Assembly (NCBI GenBank): GCA_003533785.1
Contig: DQCR01000057.1
Span: 1,735 to 12,583, forward strand
DNA length: 10,849 bases
DNA from: Flavobacteriaceae bacterium
GTDB lineage: Bacteria; Bacteroidota; Bacteroidia; Flavobacteriales; Flavobacteriaceae
Direction: 5' to 3'
Shown: positions 1 through 6,380 of the stretch, piece after piece
Position numbering within the stretch: the stretch's first letter is position 1
Layout of the letters: every line of letters starts with the position of its first letter
Position numbers and translations under genes: made by a program
The notes under the pieces: generated by a model
Databases searched by the model: none
What the model saw: the letters and a program-made list of their open reading frames with translations, nothing else
What the model was told of the DNA's origin: nothing

Positions 1-186
1 AGTGCAACAGAAAGCAAGTACAGTTCGGCTGTAGTGAAATCGGTAAACTCTATACGGTGAAACGCCAAGTAAATCTGTATTTTTGGGTGGCTCGCCCAAC
101 GCAGAAGGGTAGGCGGATGGAGGCGTTCAGTAATGTGCGTCCTAGATAAATGATAAGACCCGACAGAATCCGGCTTATCGGCCTGC
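1..186 (+). ncRNA. rnpB: RNase P RNA (catalytic RNA of ribonuclease P), 3' part
   Basis: This is the RNA subunit of RNase P, which removes 5' leaders from precursor tRNAs. Several conserved blocks are readable in order: GTGCAACAGAAAGCAA near 2-17, GTGAAA at 34-39, CGGTAAACTC at 41-50, GCCAAGTAAA at about 64-73, GGGTAGG at 107-113 (its GGT at 108-110 corresponds to the triplet that pairs with the tRNA CCA end), a P18-like hairpin capped by a GTAA tetraloop at 130-133, CCTAGATAAATGA at about 141-153, and the near-universal 3' block GACAGAATCCGGCTTATCGGCC ending at 183. The 5' part lies outside the window. Compared from memory with E. coli M1 RNA, about 45 bases of hairpins expected between GTGAAA and GGTAAACTC are missing, while the catalytic-domain blocks look intact. 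The family call is secure. The exact 3' end is approximate. Confidence 0.93.
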
Positions 187-193
187 TTTTTTT
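172..193 (+). terminator. T-tract at the rnpB 3' end, weak terminator candidate
   Basis: The RNase P RNA ends in a short GGC/GCC pairing (172-174 with 181-183), followed by seven T at 187-193. This resembles an intrinsic terminator, but the stem is only about three base pairs. The T-run overlaps the last codon region of rsmD on the other strand (stop at 192-194), so the two genes meet tail to tail with no spacer. The call rests mainly on the T-run placed directly behind the RNA. Confidence 0.35.
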
Positions 194-737
194 ATTTGTT
201 TTTAAAAAAACTAAAACAGCTACTCCCATACGTTCTTGTATCTATCCAAAGCGGATGATCGTTATATTTGATTTGCGGTGGGTGTTCAAGAACTAAAAGT
301 CCTTCCTTAATCCATTGATTTTTAAAAACTAATTCGATAACTAGAAGACAGGCGTCTTTGGGTAGGGCATAGGGGGGGTCTATAAATACCAAATCATAGG
401 GGACTCCTACTTTACTGAGAAAAATAGAGACCTCCGATAGAATAGCGGTTACCGGCAATTCCAGCTGGTCTGCCGTATTGCGAATAAATGATATACACTG
501 TTTATTGGAATCAACTGCGGTACTGCTTGCTCCACCGCGAGAGGTGAATTCATAACTGATGTTTCCAGTCCCCGCATATAACTCCAACAATCGAGTCCCT
601 TCAAAGTCCAATTGATGCGTTAGAATATTAAATAAGGATTCTTTGGCTCGATCCGTTGTTGGTCGTACGGGAAGTTTTTTTGGAGCTTGTATGCGACGTC
701 CCTTGCAATGCCCCGATATGATTCGGAAACTAAGCAT
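192..737 (-). CDS. rsmD: 16S rRNA (guanine(966)-N(2))-methyltransferase RsmD
   Basis: SAM-dependent methyltransferase that methylates the amino group of G966 (E. coli numbering) in helix 31 of 16S rRNA during assembly of the small ribosomal subunit. In the 181-residue product the family opening RIISGHCKGRRI lies at 5-16, followed by RPTTDRAKESLFNIL (25-39), the SAM-binding motif I LELYAGTGN (51-59) and the catalytic motif DPPY (120-123). The length is usual for RsmD. The ATG at 737 puts the conserved RIISG right behind the start and overlaps the upstream stop codon as ATGCTTAG (737 to 730), which suggests translational coupling. An in-frame ATG at 764 would add nine residues and overlap more. 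It is the last gene of a three-gene unit, and its stop lies in the T-tract of the convergent rnpB. Confidence 0.93.
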   Translation of the reverse strand: MLSFRIISGHCKGRRIQAPKKLPVRPTTDRAKESLFNILTHQLDFEGTRLLELYAGTGNISYEFTSRGGASSTAVDSNKQCISFIRNTADQLELPVTAILSEVSIFLSKVGVPYDLVFIDPPYALPKDACLLVIELVFKNQWIKEGLLVLEHPPQIKYNDHPLWIDTRTYGSSCFSFFKNK

Positions 738-1494
738 TCCAGAAAGGGACAGGATCATTGACATCTAGCTCAGTGCCTTGATGGGTATCGATGAATTGAA
801 TGTCTTTTTGAAAGTTTTTCGTCCCTTCATAATAGGAAGTATATTGTTCAAATTCTCCCAAAAAATAAAGGGTGCTATTGTTTTCGGAAATCTTGAGTTG
901 TTCTGCGGCATAAAACAAATAGTACATAAAATCTTCTTCATTTTGTTGTGAGTAACTGTTGGACATCAATAGGCGAGTTCCTTGTGTAATGAATAAATCA
1001 AAATGATGAGTATAGAGGTGGACGTAGATTTGTGTATTAAAGTTGGATTGAGATTGTTCCATGATTCTATCATAAAGCAAAGCAAAAGAGGGGATAACTA
1101 TAGGATTGGAAAGGATATCTGCTAATTTTTGAGGATAAGGGTAGACAAATCTGACCAGCCCATTGCTACTAATGTGGCTTTTGAGGGGATTTGTTGTCTT
1201 GACTGAAAAAGACTCCCAATAGGAGTTTTGAAGTTCTTCTTCATAGTTAAGTGATGGAACAACTGCGGTGGGGGCATTCATAACTATCCATTGCACCTGA
1301 TCAGAAAGCGATTGTTGTTGGACGAAAGAAGCTAAATTTTCTTCTAGATTGCCTGTGAAATCCGAAAACGGATAATATTTTTTTTGTCCTGGGGCACAAA
1401 AACAAAATCCATCCCCTAGTAAGAGAATGGATTCTTTAGAAAGAAAGGGTTTGTTAGGGTTGTTTGGCATCGAAGATTGTCGGCCAGTTGCCAT
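730..1494 (-). CDS. DUF3822 family protein, function unknown
   Basis: A 254-residue soluble protein without signal peptide or membrane segment. I recognise it as DUF3822, a Bacteroidota family commonly found beside rsmD. The most characteristic stretch is IYVHLYTHHFDLFIT (156-170), then RLLMSNSYSQQNEEDFMYY (174-192) and AAEQLKI (196-202). The beta-hairpin at about 20-35 (ESILLLGDGFCFC) and the second hairpin at 156-180 followed by a helix resemble, in my reading, the duplicated hairpin plan of actin-like (ASKHA) ATPases, but without the acidic phosphate-binding residues. That is inference. The start at 1494 has GAGG nine bases upstream and overlaps the preceding gene by 41 bases. An alternative ATG at 1470 (overlap 17) has no such site. 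The 3' end overlaps rsmD by 8 bases. The molecular role is unknown. Confidence 0.85.
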   Translation of the reverse strand: MATGRQSSMPNNPNKPFLSKESILLLGDGFCFCAPGQKKYYPFSDFTGNLEENLASFVQQQSLSDQVQWIVMNAPTAVVPSLNYEEELQNSYWESFSVKTTNPLKSHISSNGLVRFVYPYPQKLADILSNPIVIPSFALLYDRIMEQSQSNFNTQIYVHLYTHHFDLFITQGTRLLMSNSYSQQNEEDFMYYLFYAAEQLKISENNSTLYFLGEFEQYTSYYEGTKNFQKDIQFIDTHQGTELDVNDPVPFWNA

Positions 1495-2101
1495 TTGTAC
1501 TTACCTCTGTCATAGAACCGAGTATAATCTCCGCACCATTGACACCATCTACCGAAACGGTTTCATTTTCTTGCTTGAGTAAATCTTCGTTTTGGTCATG
1601 CAGGACAATCTTTTTTGCAACTTTGACCTCGAATACGGGGACACGGTAGCCATTTTTGCTAATGATATCTGCTTTGAGTCCAAATTCTGCATCCACCCCT
1701 TCTACCGGTACTTGGCTCATTATTTTATAGGAATTATCGTTTTTGAAAAGCGAATCTAATACGGGAACAAACCCCAAGGTGTCTACCACCACCACTTCTC
1801 GCAACATATCAATCCGATAGGTTCGGTCGTACTCCAAATAGGAAGAATCTCTTTTTTCAACTAGGGTAAAAATACCATTCTCTACAAAGTTAACTAGGCT
1901 GTCAAAGTTATTAGCGTAGAAGCCTTTGACATCTTTGTGTGCTATTTGTGCTTTGCGAATGGTTTTCAAGCGATTGATCACTTGGGCGTAGCGCTCGTTT
2001 TTGGTTTTATTGAAACTGATGGGACCATTAATAGAGTCATAGATTTGATAGCTGAAGACTGCACATAATACCCAAAGAATCGCTTGTATCGCTATTTTCA
2101 T
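1454..2101 (-). CDS. Conserved Bacteroidota single-span membrane protein, function unknown
   Basis: A 215-residue protein with one lysine, then a hydrophobic helix at about 4-22, so it should be anchored with its N-terminus inside and about 190 residues outside the cytoplasmic membrane. Behind the helix is an amphipathic helical stretch, KNERYAQVINRLKTIRKAQ (34-52), followed by GFYANNFDSLVNFVENG (60-76), a pattern reminiscent of pseudopilin-like proteins. The C-terminal part carries SVDGVNG (183-189) and NGNWP (203-207). There is no prepilin peptidase site, and Cys13 is not in a lipobox. From memory, similar proteins sit next to DUF3822 genes in other Bacteroidota, but I know no function. It is first in a unit with DUF3822 and rsmD, overlapping the next gene by 17 to 41 bases. 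A perfect TAnnTTTG promoter box lies 25 bases upstream of the start. Confidence 0.82.
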   Translation of the reverse strand: MKIAIQAILWVLCAVFSYQIYDSINGPISFNKTKNERYAQVINRLKTIRKAQIAHKDVKGFYANNFDSLVNFVENGIFTLVEKRDSSYLEYDRTYRIDMLREVVVVDTLGFVPVLDSLFKNDNSYKIMSQVPVEGVDAEFGLKADIISKNGYRVPVFEVKVAKKIVLHDQNEDLLKQENETVSVDGVNGAEIILGSMTEVSTNGNWPTIFDAKQP

Positions 2102-2114
2102 TTAGCTAGAATTT

Positions 2115-2126
2115 TTGACGTGTCAA
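2115..2126. promoter_or_regulatory. Perfect inverted repeat TTGAC-GT-GTCAA, possible operator
   Basis: The 12 bases read TTGACGTGTCAA, with perfect 5-base arms around a GT centre. It lies immediately downstream of the minus-strand -7 box at 2127-2134, so it would cover the transcription start of the membrane protein/DUF3822/rsmD unit. It is also about 70 bases upstream of the divergent helicase start. This position suits a repressor site, but a 10-base palindrome can also arise by chance. Confidence 0.3.
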
Positions 2127-2134
2127 CAAATCTA
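2127..2134 (-). promoter_or_regulatory. Bacteroidota-type -7 promoter element (TAGATTTG)
   Basis: On the minus strand the sequence is TAGATTTG, a perfect match to the -7 consensus TAnnTTTG of Bacteroidota primary sigma factor promoters. The ATG of the membrane-protein gene is 25 bases further on, giving a short leader. The -33 region is only a partial match (TTTC at 2155-2152, spacer 17). An A-tract fills most of the spacer. Confidence 0.5.
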
Positions 2135-2195
2135 CAATTTTTTTTTATTCAGAAAAGCCTTCCTTTTGGTATCTTACCCCAAAGTCCCCTATTGG

Positions 2196-3620
2196 ATGTC
2201 TGCAAAGGAATTACATGCCGAAATTATTAAAAACAGTGCCTTTGCCTTAACGCATTCGCAAGAACAATGGGCGGAGGCTATTTCAACTTTTGTTTCTCAG
2301 AAAAAAAAAGACAATTTATTCATTTTACAGGGCTACGCTGGAACAGGAAAGTCATCTATGGTCGCCCTATTAGTGGCTGCCCTTCCTCGAATCGGACAAC
2401 GAGCCGTATTGCTTGCACCCACAGGTAGAGCGGCAAAAGTATTATCAAGTTACGCGAGAAAAAAAGCCTTCACTATACACAAGAAAATATATTTCAGTAA
2501 TGCGGAGAGTGGTAAACTGCGTTTTAGGTTAAAAAACAATTCGCATCGCAATACACTTTTTATTGTAGATGAATCTTCGATGATTGGTGAAGACACTTCT
2601 GTTGGTCGTCTTTTTGAAAGAGGTTCACTGCTTCACGATTTGGTTAATTATGTAGAAGAGGGGGACAATTGCAAGTTGATTTTTGTAGGAGATACTGCCC
2701 AATTGCCTCCAGTTTCTCTGGTGTTGAGTCCAGCCCTTGACCCCGATAAACTGAATTATGAATTCAATAAAGCTGTTGCTGTGACCGTATTGGAGGAAGT
2801 TGTTCGCCAACAATTGGACTCTGGAATACTTTTCAATGCCACTCAGTTGAGAGAGCAGATTGCTGCGGAAGACCCCAGTCAATTTACATTTTCTCTAGAG
2901 GGTTATACCGATGTAATCCGGTTACAAGACGGCAATGAGTTTTTAGAATCGCTTTCTCAAGCACTACATGAAGATAAAGAGGATGCTGCTGTTCTAATTG
3001 TGCGTTCCAATAAACGTGCAAATCAATACAACCGGAGCATTCGAGAACGGATTCTTTTCTTGGAGTCAGATCTTGCTGTGGGAGATAGCCTGATGGTGGT
3101 GAAAAATAATTATCATTGGTTGTCTGAAGAAGATCCGGCAGGTTTCATCGCCAATGGGGATACGCTTCGCGTTCAGAAAATTCATGGATACAAAGAACTG
3201 TATGGGTTCAAATTTGCCGAAGTTACTGTGCAAATGATTGATTATCCAGATCAACCTCCCTTTCAAACAACACTATTGTTAGACACCTTACATAGTAACA
3301 CGGCTTCTTTGAGTCAAGACCAATCCCAACAACTTTATGAAAAAGTCAATGAAGACTACGCACATTTGTCTTCCAAATTCAAACGGTTACAAAAAGTGAG
3401 ATCCAATCCTTATTTTAATGCGCTTCAGGTGAAATACTCCTATGCGATTACCTGTCACAAATCTCAAGGGGGACAATGGCGGGAAGTTTTTGTAGAGATG
3501 CCCTACCTTCCCGATGGCCCAACTGTAGATTTTTACCGCTGGCTCTATACAGCGATCACTCGTGCTCAGGAAAAACTATATCTTATCGGTTTTTCTAAAA
3601 ATTATTTTTTGGGCAATTAA
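2196..3620 (+). CDS. RecD-like SF1B DNA helicase (AAA_30/UvrD_C_2 type)
   Basis: A 474-residue ATP-dependent helicase of superfamily 1B, expected to move 5' to 3' on single-stranded DNA in repair or recombination. Motifs in order: Walker A GYAGTGKS (46-53), motif Ia LLAPTGRAA (72-80), Walker B IVDESSM (123-129), motif III FVGDTAQLPPV (163-173), and near the C-terminus ITCHKSQGGQW (418-428) and motif VI YTAITRA (451-457). It lacks the long N-terminal extension of RecD2 and stands alone without recB or recC, so it is a short RecD-like/Dda-like protein, not the RecBCD subunit. The reading frame is open back to a TTG at 2115, but that stretch overlaps the divergent promoter and resembles no helicase N-terminus, so the ATG at 2196 is preferred. 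A weak -7-like box, TCCTTTTG (2161-2168), lies upstream. Confidence 0.9.
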   Translation: MSAKELHAEIIKNSAFALTHSQEQWAEAISTFVSQKKKDNLFILQGYAGTGKSSMVALLVAALPRIGQRAVLLAPTGRAAKVLSSYARKKAFTIHKKIYFSNAESGKLRFRLKNNSHRNTLFIVDESSMIGEDTSVGRLFERGSLLHDLVNYVEEGDNCKLIFVGDTAQLPPVSLVLSPALDPDKLNYEFNKAVAVTVLEEVVRQQLDSGILFNATQLREQIAAEDPSQFTFSLEGYTDVIRLQDGNEFLESLSQALHEDKEDAAVLIVRSNKRANQYNRSIRERILFLESDLAVGDSLMVVKNNYHWLSEEDPAGFIANGDTLRVQKIHGYKELYGFKFAEVTVQMIDYPDQPPFQTTLLLDTLHSNTASLSQDQSQQLYEKVNEDYAHLSSKFKRLQKVRSNPYFNALQVKYSYAITCHKSQGGQWREVFVEMPYLPDGPTVDFYRWLYTAITRAQEKLYLIGFSKNYFLGN

Positions 3621-3650
3621 ACAAATCGTTTGTGATCCAATATCTCTTAA

Positions 3651-4367
3651 TTATGCGCTTAGATCAAGCGTGTGGTATACGTTTTGGACGTCATCATCTT
3701 CCTCAATTTTCTCTATAAGTTTTTCTACTTCTTCTTGTGCCTCTTTGCTTAGTTTTTTAGTGACTTGAGGAATACGCTCAAAGCCAGAAGATAGAATTTC
3801 AATCGATCTGTTTTCTAATTCCCTTTGAATGGTTCCAAAACTTTCAAAAGGAGCATAAAGCAGCATTCCGTCCTCATCGATAAAGACTTCCTCCACCCCG
3901 TAGTCAATAAACTCCAATTCAATCTCTTCAGGGTCAAGGCCCTCGGAGGGAATGCGAAAGTTGCAACTATGATCGAACATAAACTCTACTGAACCCGAGG
4001 TTCCCAAGGTTCCACTGCCTTTGTTGAAATAGCTACGAATATTTGCCACTGTCCGGTTGTTATTGTCAGTAGCGGTTTCTACCAATACTGCTACACCATG
4101 GGGCGCATACCCTTCATATAGAATCTCTTTGTAGTTTTCCGTATTTTTATCGGAGGCTTTTTTAATGGCTCTTTCAATATTGTCTTTGGGCATATTTGCC
4201 GACTTGGCATTTTGAATTACCGCCCGTAATCGAGAATTATTTTCAGGATCTGGGCCTCCTTCTTTAACAGCCATCACGATATCCTTCCCGATTCGGGTGA
4301 AAGTCTTGGCCATGGCTGACCAGCGTTTCATCTTACGTGCTTTTCGGAATTCAAAGGCTCTTCCCAT
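3651..4367 (-). CDS. yebC: YebC/PmpR/TACO1 family protein
   Basis: A 238-residue member of the YebC family, cytoplasmic, of usual length. It was long annotated as a DNA-binding transcriptional regulator. More recent work on YebC and mitochondrial TACO1 points to ribosome binding and relief of stalling at proline-rich stretches. The Bacteroidota-type N-terminus MGRAFEFRKARKMKRW is present in place of the MAGHSKW opening of enterobacteria. GGPDPENNSRLRAVIQNAK (37-55), NMPKDNIERAIKKA (58-71), YEGYAPHGVAVLVET (84-98) and the NRTVANIRSYFNKG stretch (103-116) are family hallmarks. It follows the RmlD-like gene on the same strand after 71 bases and has its own candidate promoter box there. It ends convergently with the helicase gene, 30 bases apart. 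Confidence 0.95.
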   Translation of the reverse strand: MGRAFEFRKARKMKRWSAMAKTFTRIGKDIVMAVKEGGPDPENNSRLRAVIQNAKSANMPKDNIERAIKKASDKNTENYKEILYEGYAPHGVAVLVETATDNNNRTVANIRSYFNKGSGTLGTSGSVEFMFDHSCNFRIPSEGLDPEEIELEFIDYGVEEVFIDEDGMLLYAPFESFGTIQRELENRSIEILSSGFERIPQVTKKLSKEAQEEVEKLIEKIEEDDDVQNVYHTLDLSA

Positions 4368-4388
4368 TGGGTAAAAAGTTGTTGATTA

Positions 4389-4396
4389 CAAAAATA
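4389..4396 (-). promoter_or_regulatory. Bacteroidota-type -7 promoter element for yebC (TATTTTTG)
   Basis: The minus strand reads TATTTTTG, a perfect TAnnTTTG match, 21 bases before the yebC ATG. A TTG lies 15 bases upstream of it, shorter than the usual spacer of about 19-21, so the -33 element is doubtful. I see no convincing terminator after the preceding gene, so yebC may also be reached by read-through. Confidence 0.45.
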
Positions 4397-4438
4397 TAAA
4401 ACTTTAAGCAGCAAGAGGGTTTAAGAAGGGAGGACTCC

Positions 4439-5263
4439 TCAGATGATTTTGCGGATTAAATCCAAATCATCTAACACTTCATTATAGTTGATCTGTAAAT
4501 GCGCTGGCAATCTATTTTCTTTGGGTAAGGTTGCTAGGTAACGGATTTCATTGGATGTAAATACTTGTTTGTAGCTTGCCTTTTTATGATTGCGTCGCTC
4601 TACTATTGCCTTGATAAATTCAAAATGCCCTACTAAATCTTTGCTTCCTAAATGAAAAATACCACTCAATTGTTGGTTGATAATGAAATGGATTTGCTGG
4701 GCTAGTTTCCGGTCACTATTGACATTGATTACTGAATTTGGGAATACTTCGATGGGGATTTGTTGTTGTACTGCCCAGTCAATTTCTCTGACTCGAGGGC
4801 TGTGCTGACCAAAAATCATTGGCAATCTTGCGATGACGTATTTGGCAGTAGGAAGGCGAAGGAGTCCGTTTTCCACACGAATTTTTAATCGGCCGTAAAT
4901 ACTTTCGGAAAGTGTTTTATCATACTCATACGAGGGATAATGATGAAAAGCATCAAATACATTAGCCGAGGAAAGGAAAAGCAGTCGACTATTATTATTT
5001 TTTACAAAATCGATTAAGAATTCATGTTCTTCCAATTGACTTTTAAAGTTTCCCCGAAGGGCTGAAATAATCAGTTTGGGTTTTACTTCTTTGAGGATGG
5101 TTTCTAATCCTCCTTCTTCCATGTTGTATTGGTAGTAATGCTGGTTCAATTTGTGACTTCGGCTACTGCAATACGTAGCATATGTATCGAAATAAGAACA
5201 GAGCTCTTTGTATAAGATTTCACCTATATAACCACTCCCTCCTAAAATTAAGATTCGTTTCAT
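4439..5263 (-). CDS. NAD(P)-dependent reductase, RmlD-like extended SDR family
   Basis: A 274-residue Rossmann-fold protein of the extended short-chain dehydrogenase family, most like dTDP-4-dehydrorhamnose reductase (RmlD) and related sugar-nucleotide reductases. The nucleotide-binding motif GGSGYIG is at 8-14. The active-site Ser is in LLFLSSANVFD (94-104), the YxxxK pair is Tyr123/Lys127 in YGRLK, and RLPMIFG (146-152) starts the substrate domain. It is slightly shorter than typical RmlD and has no rml neighbours (rmlA, B, C are absent), so rhamnose synthesis cannot be claimed. The true substrate is unknown. It starts 3 bases after the gcvT stop, so the two are very likely co-transcribed. 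From memory, a gcvT / sugar-nucleotide reductase / yebC order recurs in Bacteroidota, which hints at a role unrelated to surface polysaccharide. Confidence 0.8.
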   Translation of the reverse strand: MKRILILGGSGYIGEILYKELCSYFDTYATYCSSRSHKLNQHYYQYNMEEGGLETILKEVKPKLIISALRGNFKSQLEEHEFLIDFVKNNNSRLLFLSSANVFDAFHHYPSYEYDKTLSESIYGRLKIRVENGLLRLPTAKYVIARLPMIFGQHSPRVREIDWAVQQQIPIEVFPNSVINVNSDRKLAQQIHFIINQQLSGIFHLGSKDLVGHFEFIKAIVERRNHKKASYKQVFTSNEIRYLATLPKENRLPAHLQINYNEVLDDLDLIRKII

Positions 5264-5266
5264 CGG

Positions 5267-6358
5267 CTAGTCCCTATAGAATGGCAATTTGACCACTTCT
5301 GCTTTCACCATCTTTTTTCTGATTTCAACAAAAACTGTTTGCCCTTGTTGAGCAAAGGTTGCTTCTACATAACCCAAACCAATACCCATGTTGAGACTCG
5401 GGGATTGCGTTCCCGAACTAACATATCCAATGGATTGACCTTTCTCATCGCAAAGGGAATACTCGGCGCGAGGAATCCCACGATCGATCATCCGAAAACC
5501 CACTAATTTCTTTGGCTGAAGAATATTTTTTTGTTCTTGTAAAAAATCATAGGCCAAGTTATTTGGGTGGGGCTTGGTAATCCAGCCCAGTCCAGCAGCT
5601 AATGGATTGGTATTATCATTGATTTCGTGACCGTAGAGGCAATATCCCATTTCAAGACGAAGGGTGTCTCGAGCCGCTAATCCAATGGGTTTGATCCCTG
5701 CCGAAGCCCCCGCATCAATTACCTTATCCCAAACTTCTTGAGCTACTGTGTTGGGGAAATAGATTTCGATTCCACCAGAACCAGTATAGCCTGTTGTAGC
5801 AATAATGACATTAGAAATGCCTGCAAAAGTTCCTTGCTGCACCCCGTAGTAGGGTAAATTATAAAGTTCTATATCGGTTAGTGATTGCATTGTCTCAAGG
5901 CTACGAGGCCCTTGTATGGCAAGTAATGCGGTTTGACTAGAGACATCTTCCAATTCGGCTTCAATGTTTTCATTTTCCACAGAAATCCACTCCCAGTCCT
6001 TGATAATATTTGCAGCATTCACCACTAAGAAATAGCTGTTTTTCGCTAAACGGTACACAATTAAATCATCAATAATACCTCCAATGCGGTTCGGGAGATA
6101 ATTGTACTGGGCTTTGCCTACAGGAAGTTGAGCGATTGAATTACTGCAAACCCGCTCGAGTAGTTTCAACGCCCTCGATCCTTTAACGTAAAATTCTCCC
6201 ATATGAGAGACATCGAAAACACCCAGACTCTTACGAACGGCATGATGTTCTTCTTTTACTCCAGTATATTGAATGGGCATTTCAAAGCCTCCAAAAGGAG
6301 CCATTTTAGCTCCTAGGGCAATATGGGTTTCAGTTAGCGCAGTTTTCTTTGAATGCAT
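5267..6358 (-). CDS. gcvT: Glycine cleavage system T protein (aminomethyltransferase)
   Basis: Transfers the methylene group from the aminomethyl-lipoyl arm of the H protein to tetrahydrofolate, giving 5,10-methylene-THF and ammonia during glycine breakdown. The 363-residue length is standard. The start region TALTETHIALGAKMAPFGGF (6-25) is typical, followed by VFDVSHMGEF (48-57), the folate/catalytic Asp pair in GIIDDLIVYR (94-103), ALLAIQGPRS, ATTGYTGSGGIEIY and the RDTLRLEMGYCLYGHEI stretch. gcvH and gcvP are not in the window, as is common where gcv genes are scattered. The leader is too short for a glycine riboswitch: a -7 box ends only 5 bases before the ATG. It heads the gcvT/RmlD-like/yebC group and diverges from the aminopeptidase gene. 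Confidence 0.96.
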   Translation of the reverse strand: MHSKKTALTETHIALGAKMAPFGGFEMPIQYTGVKEEHHAVRKSLGVFDVSHMGEFYVKGSRALKLLERVCSNSIAQLPVGKAQYNYLPNRIGGIIDDLIVYRLAKNSYFLVVNAANIIKDWEWISVENENIEAELEDVSSQTALLAIQGPRSLETMQSLTDIELYNLPYYGVQQGTFAGISNVIIATTGYTGSGGIEIYFPNTVAQEVWDKVIDAGASAGIKPIGLAARDTLRLEMGYCLYGHEINDNTNPLAAGLGWITKPHPNNLAYDFLQEQKNILQPKKLVGFRMIDRGIPRAEYSLCDEKGQSIGYVSSGTQSPSLNMGIGLGYVEATFAQQGQTVFVEIRKKMVKAEVVKLPFYRD

Positions 6359-6380
6359 GCTGACAAAAATATTACATTTA
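6348..6380 (+). promoter_or_regulatory. Candidate Bacteroidota promoter for the aminopeptidase gene
   Basis: TTTG at 6348-6351 (inside the gcvT 5' coding end) and TACATTTA at 6373-6380, separated by 21 bases, fit the -33 TTTG / -7 TAnnTTTG pattern with one mismatch in the -7 box. The ATG of the aminopeptidase is 31 bases downstream. It overlaps the gcvT promoter on the other strand. Confidence 0.4.
6364..6371 (-). promoter_or_regulatory. Bacteroidota-type -7 promoter element for gcvT (TATTTTTG)
   Basis: The minus strand reads TATTTTTG, identical to the yebC box and a perfect TAnnTTTG match. Only 5 bases separate it from the gcvT ATG, so transcription would begin at or about the start codon. 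No clear -33 TTTG is seen at the right distance, which lowers confidence. Confidence 0.4.

Noticed and set aside
2057..2071. Cys13 of the membrane protein as a lipoprotein site
   Set aside because: The residues before it (Trp-Val-Leu) do not make a lipobox, which needs a small residue directly before Cys. The segment reads as an uncleaved membrane helix.
2138..2146. Run of nine T in the divergent intergenic region as a terminator
   Set aside because: No stable hairpin precedes it on the plus strand and no gene runs into it. It lies in the spacer of the minus-strand promoter.
2115..2195. N-terminal extension of the helicase from a TTG at 2115
   Set aside because: The added 27 residues do not resemble a helicase N-terminus and overlap the palindrome and divergent promoter. 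The ATG at 2196 gives a normal opening.
3621..3633. ACAAA-TCG-TTTGT hairpin between the helicase and yebC as a bidirectional terminator
   Set aside because: Only five AT-rich base pairs with a three-base loop and no T-run on either side.
4430..4440. GAGGA-C-TCCTC palindrome behind the RmlD-like gene as terminator or operator
   Set aside because: The one-base centre cannot form a hairpin loop, no T-run follows, and part of it is the stop-codon region. No promoter box is next to it.
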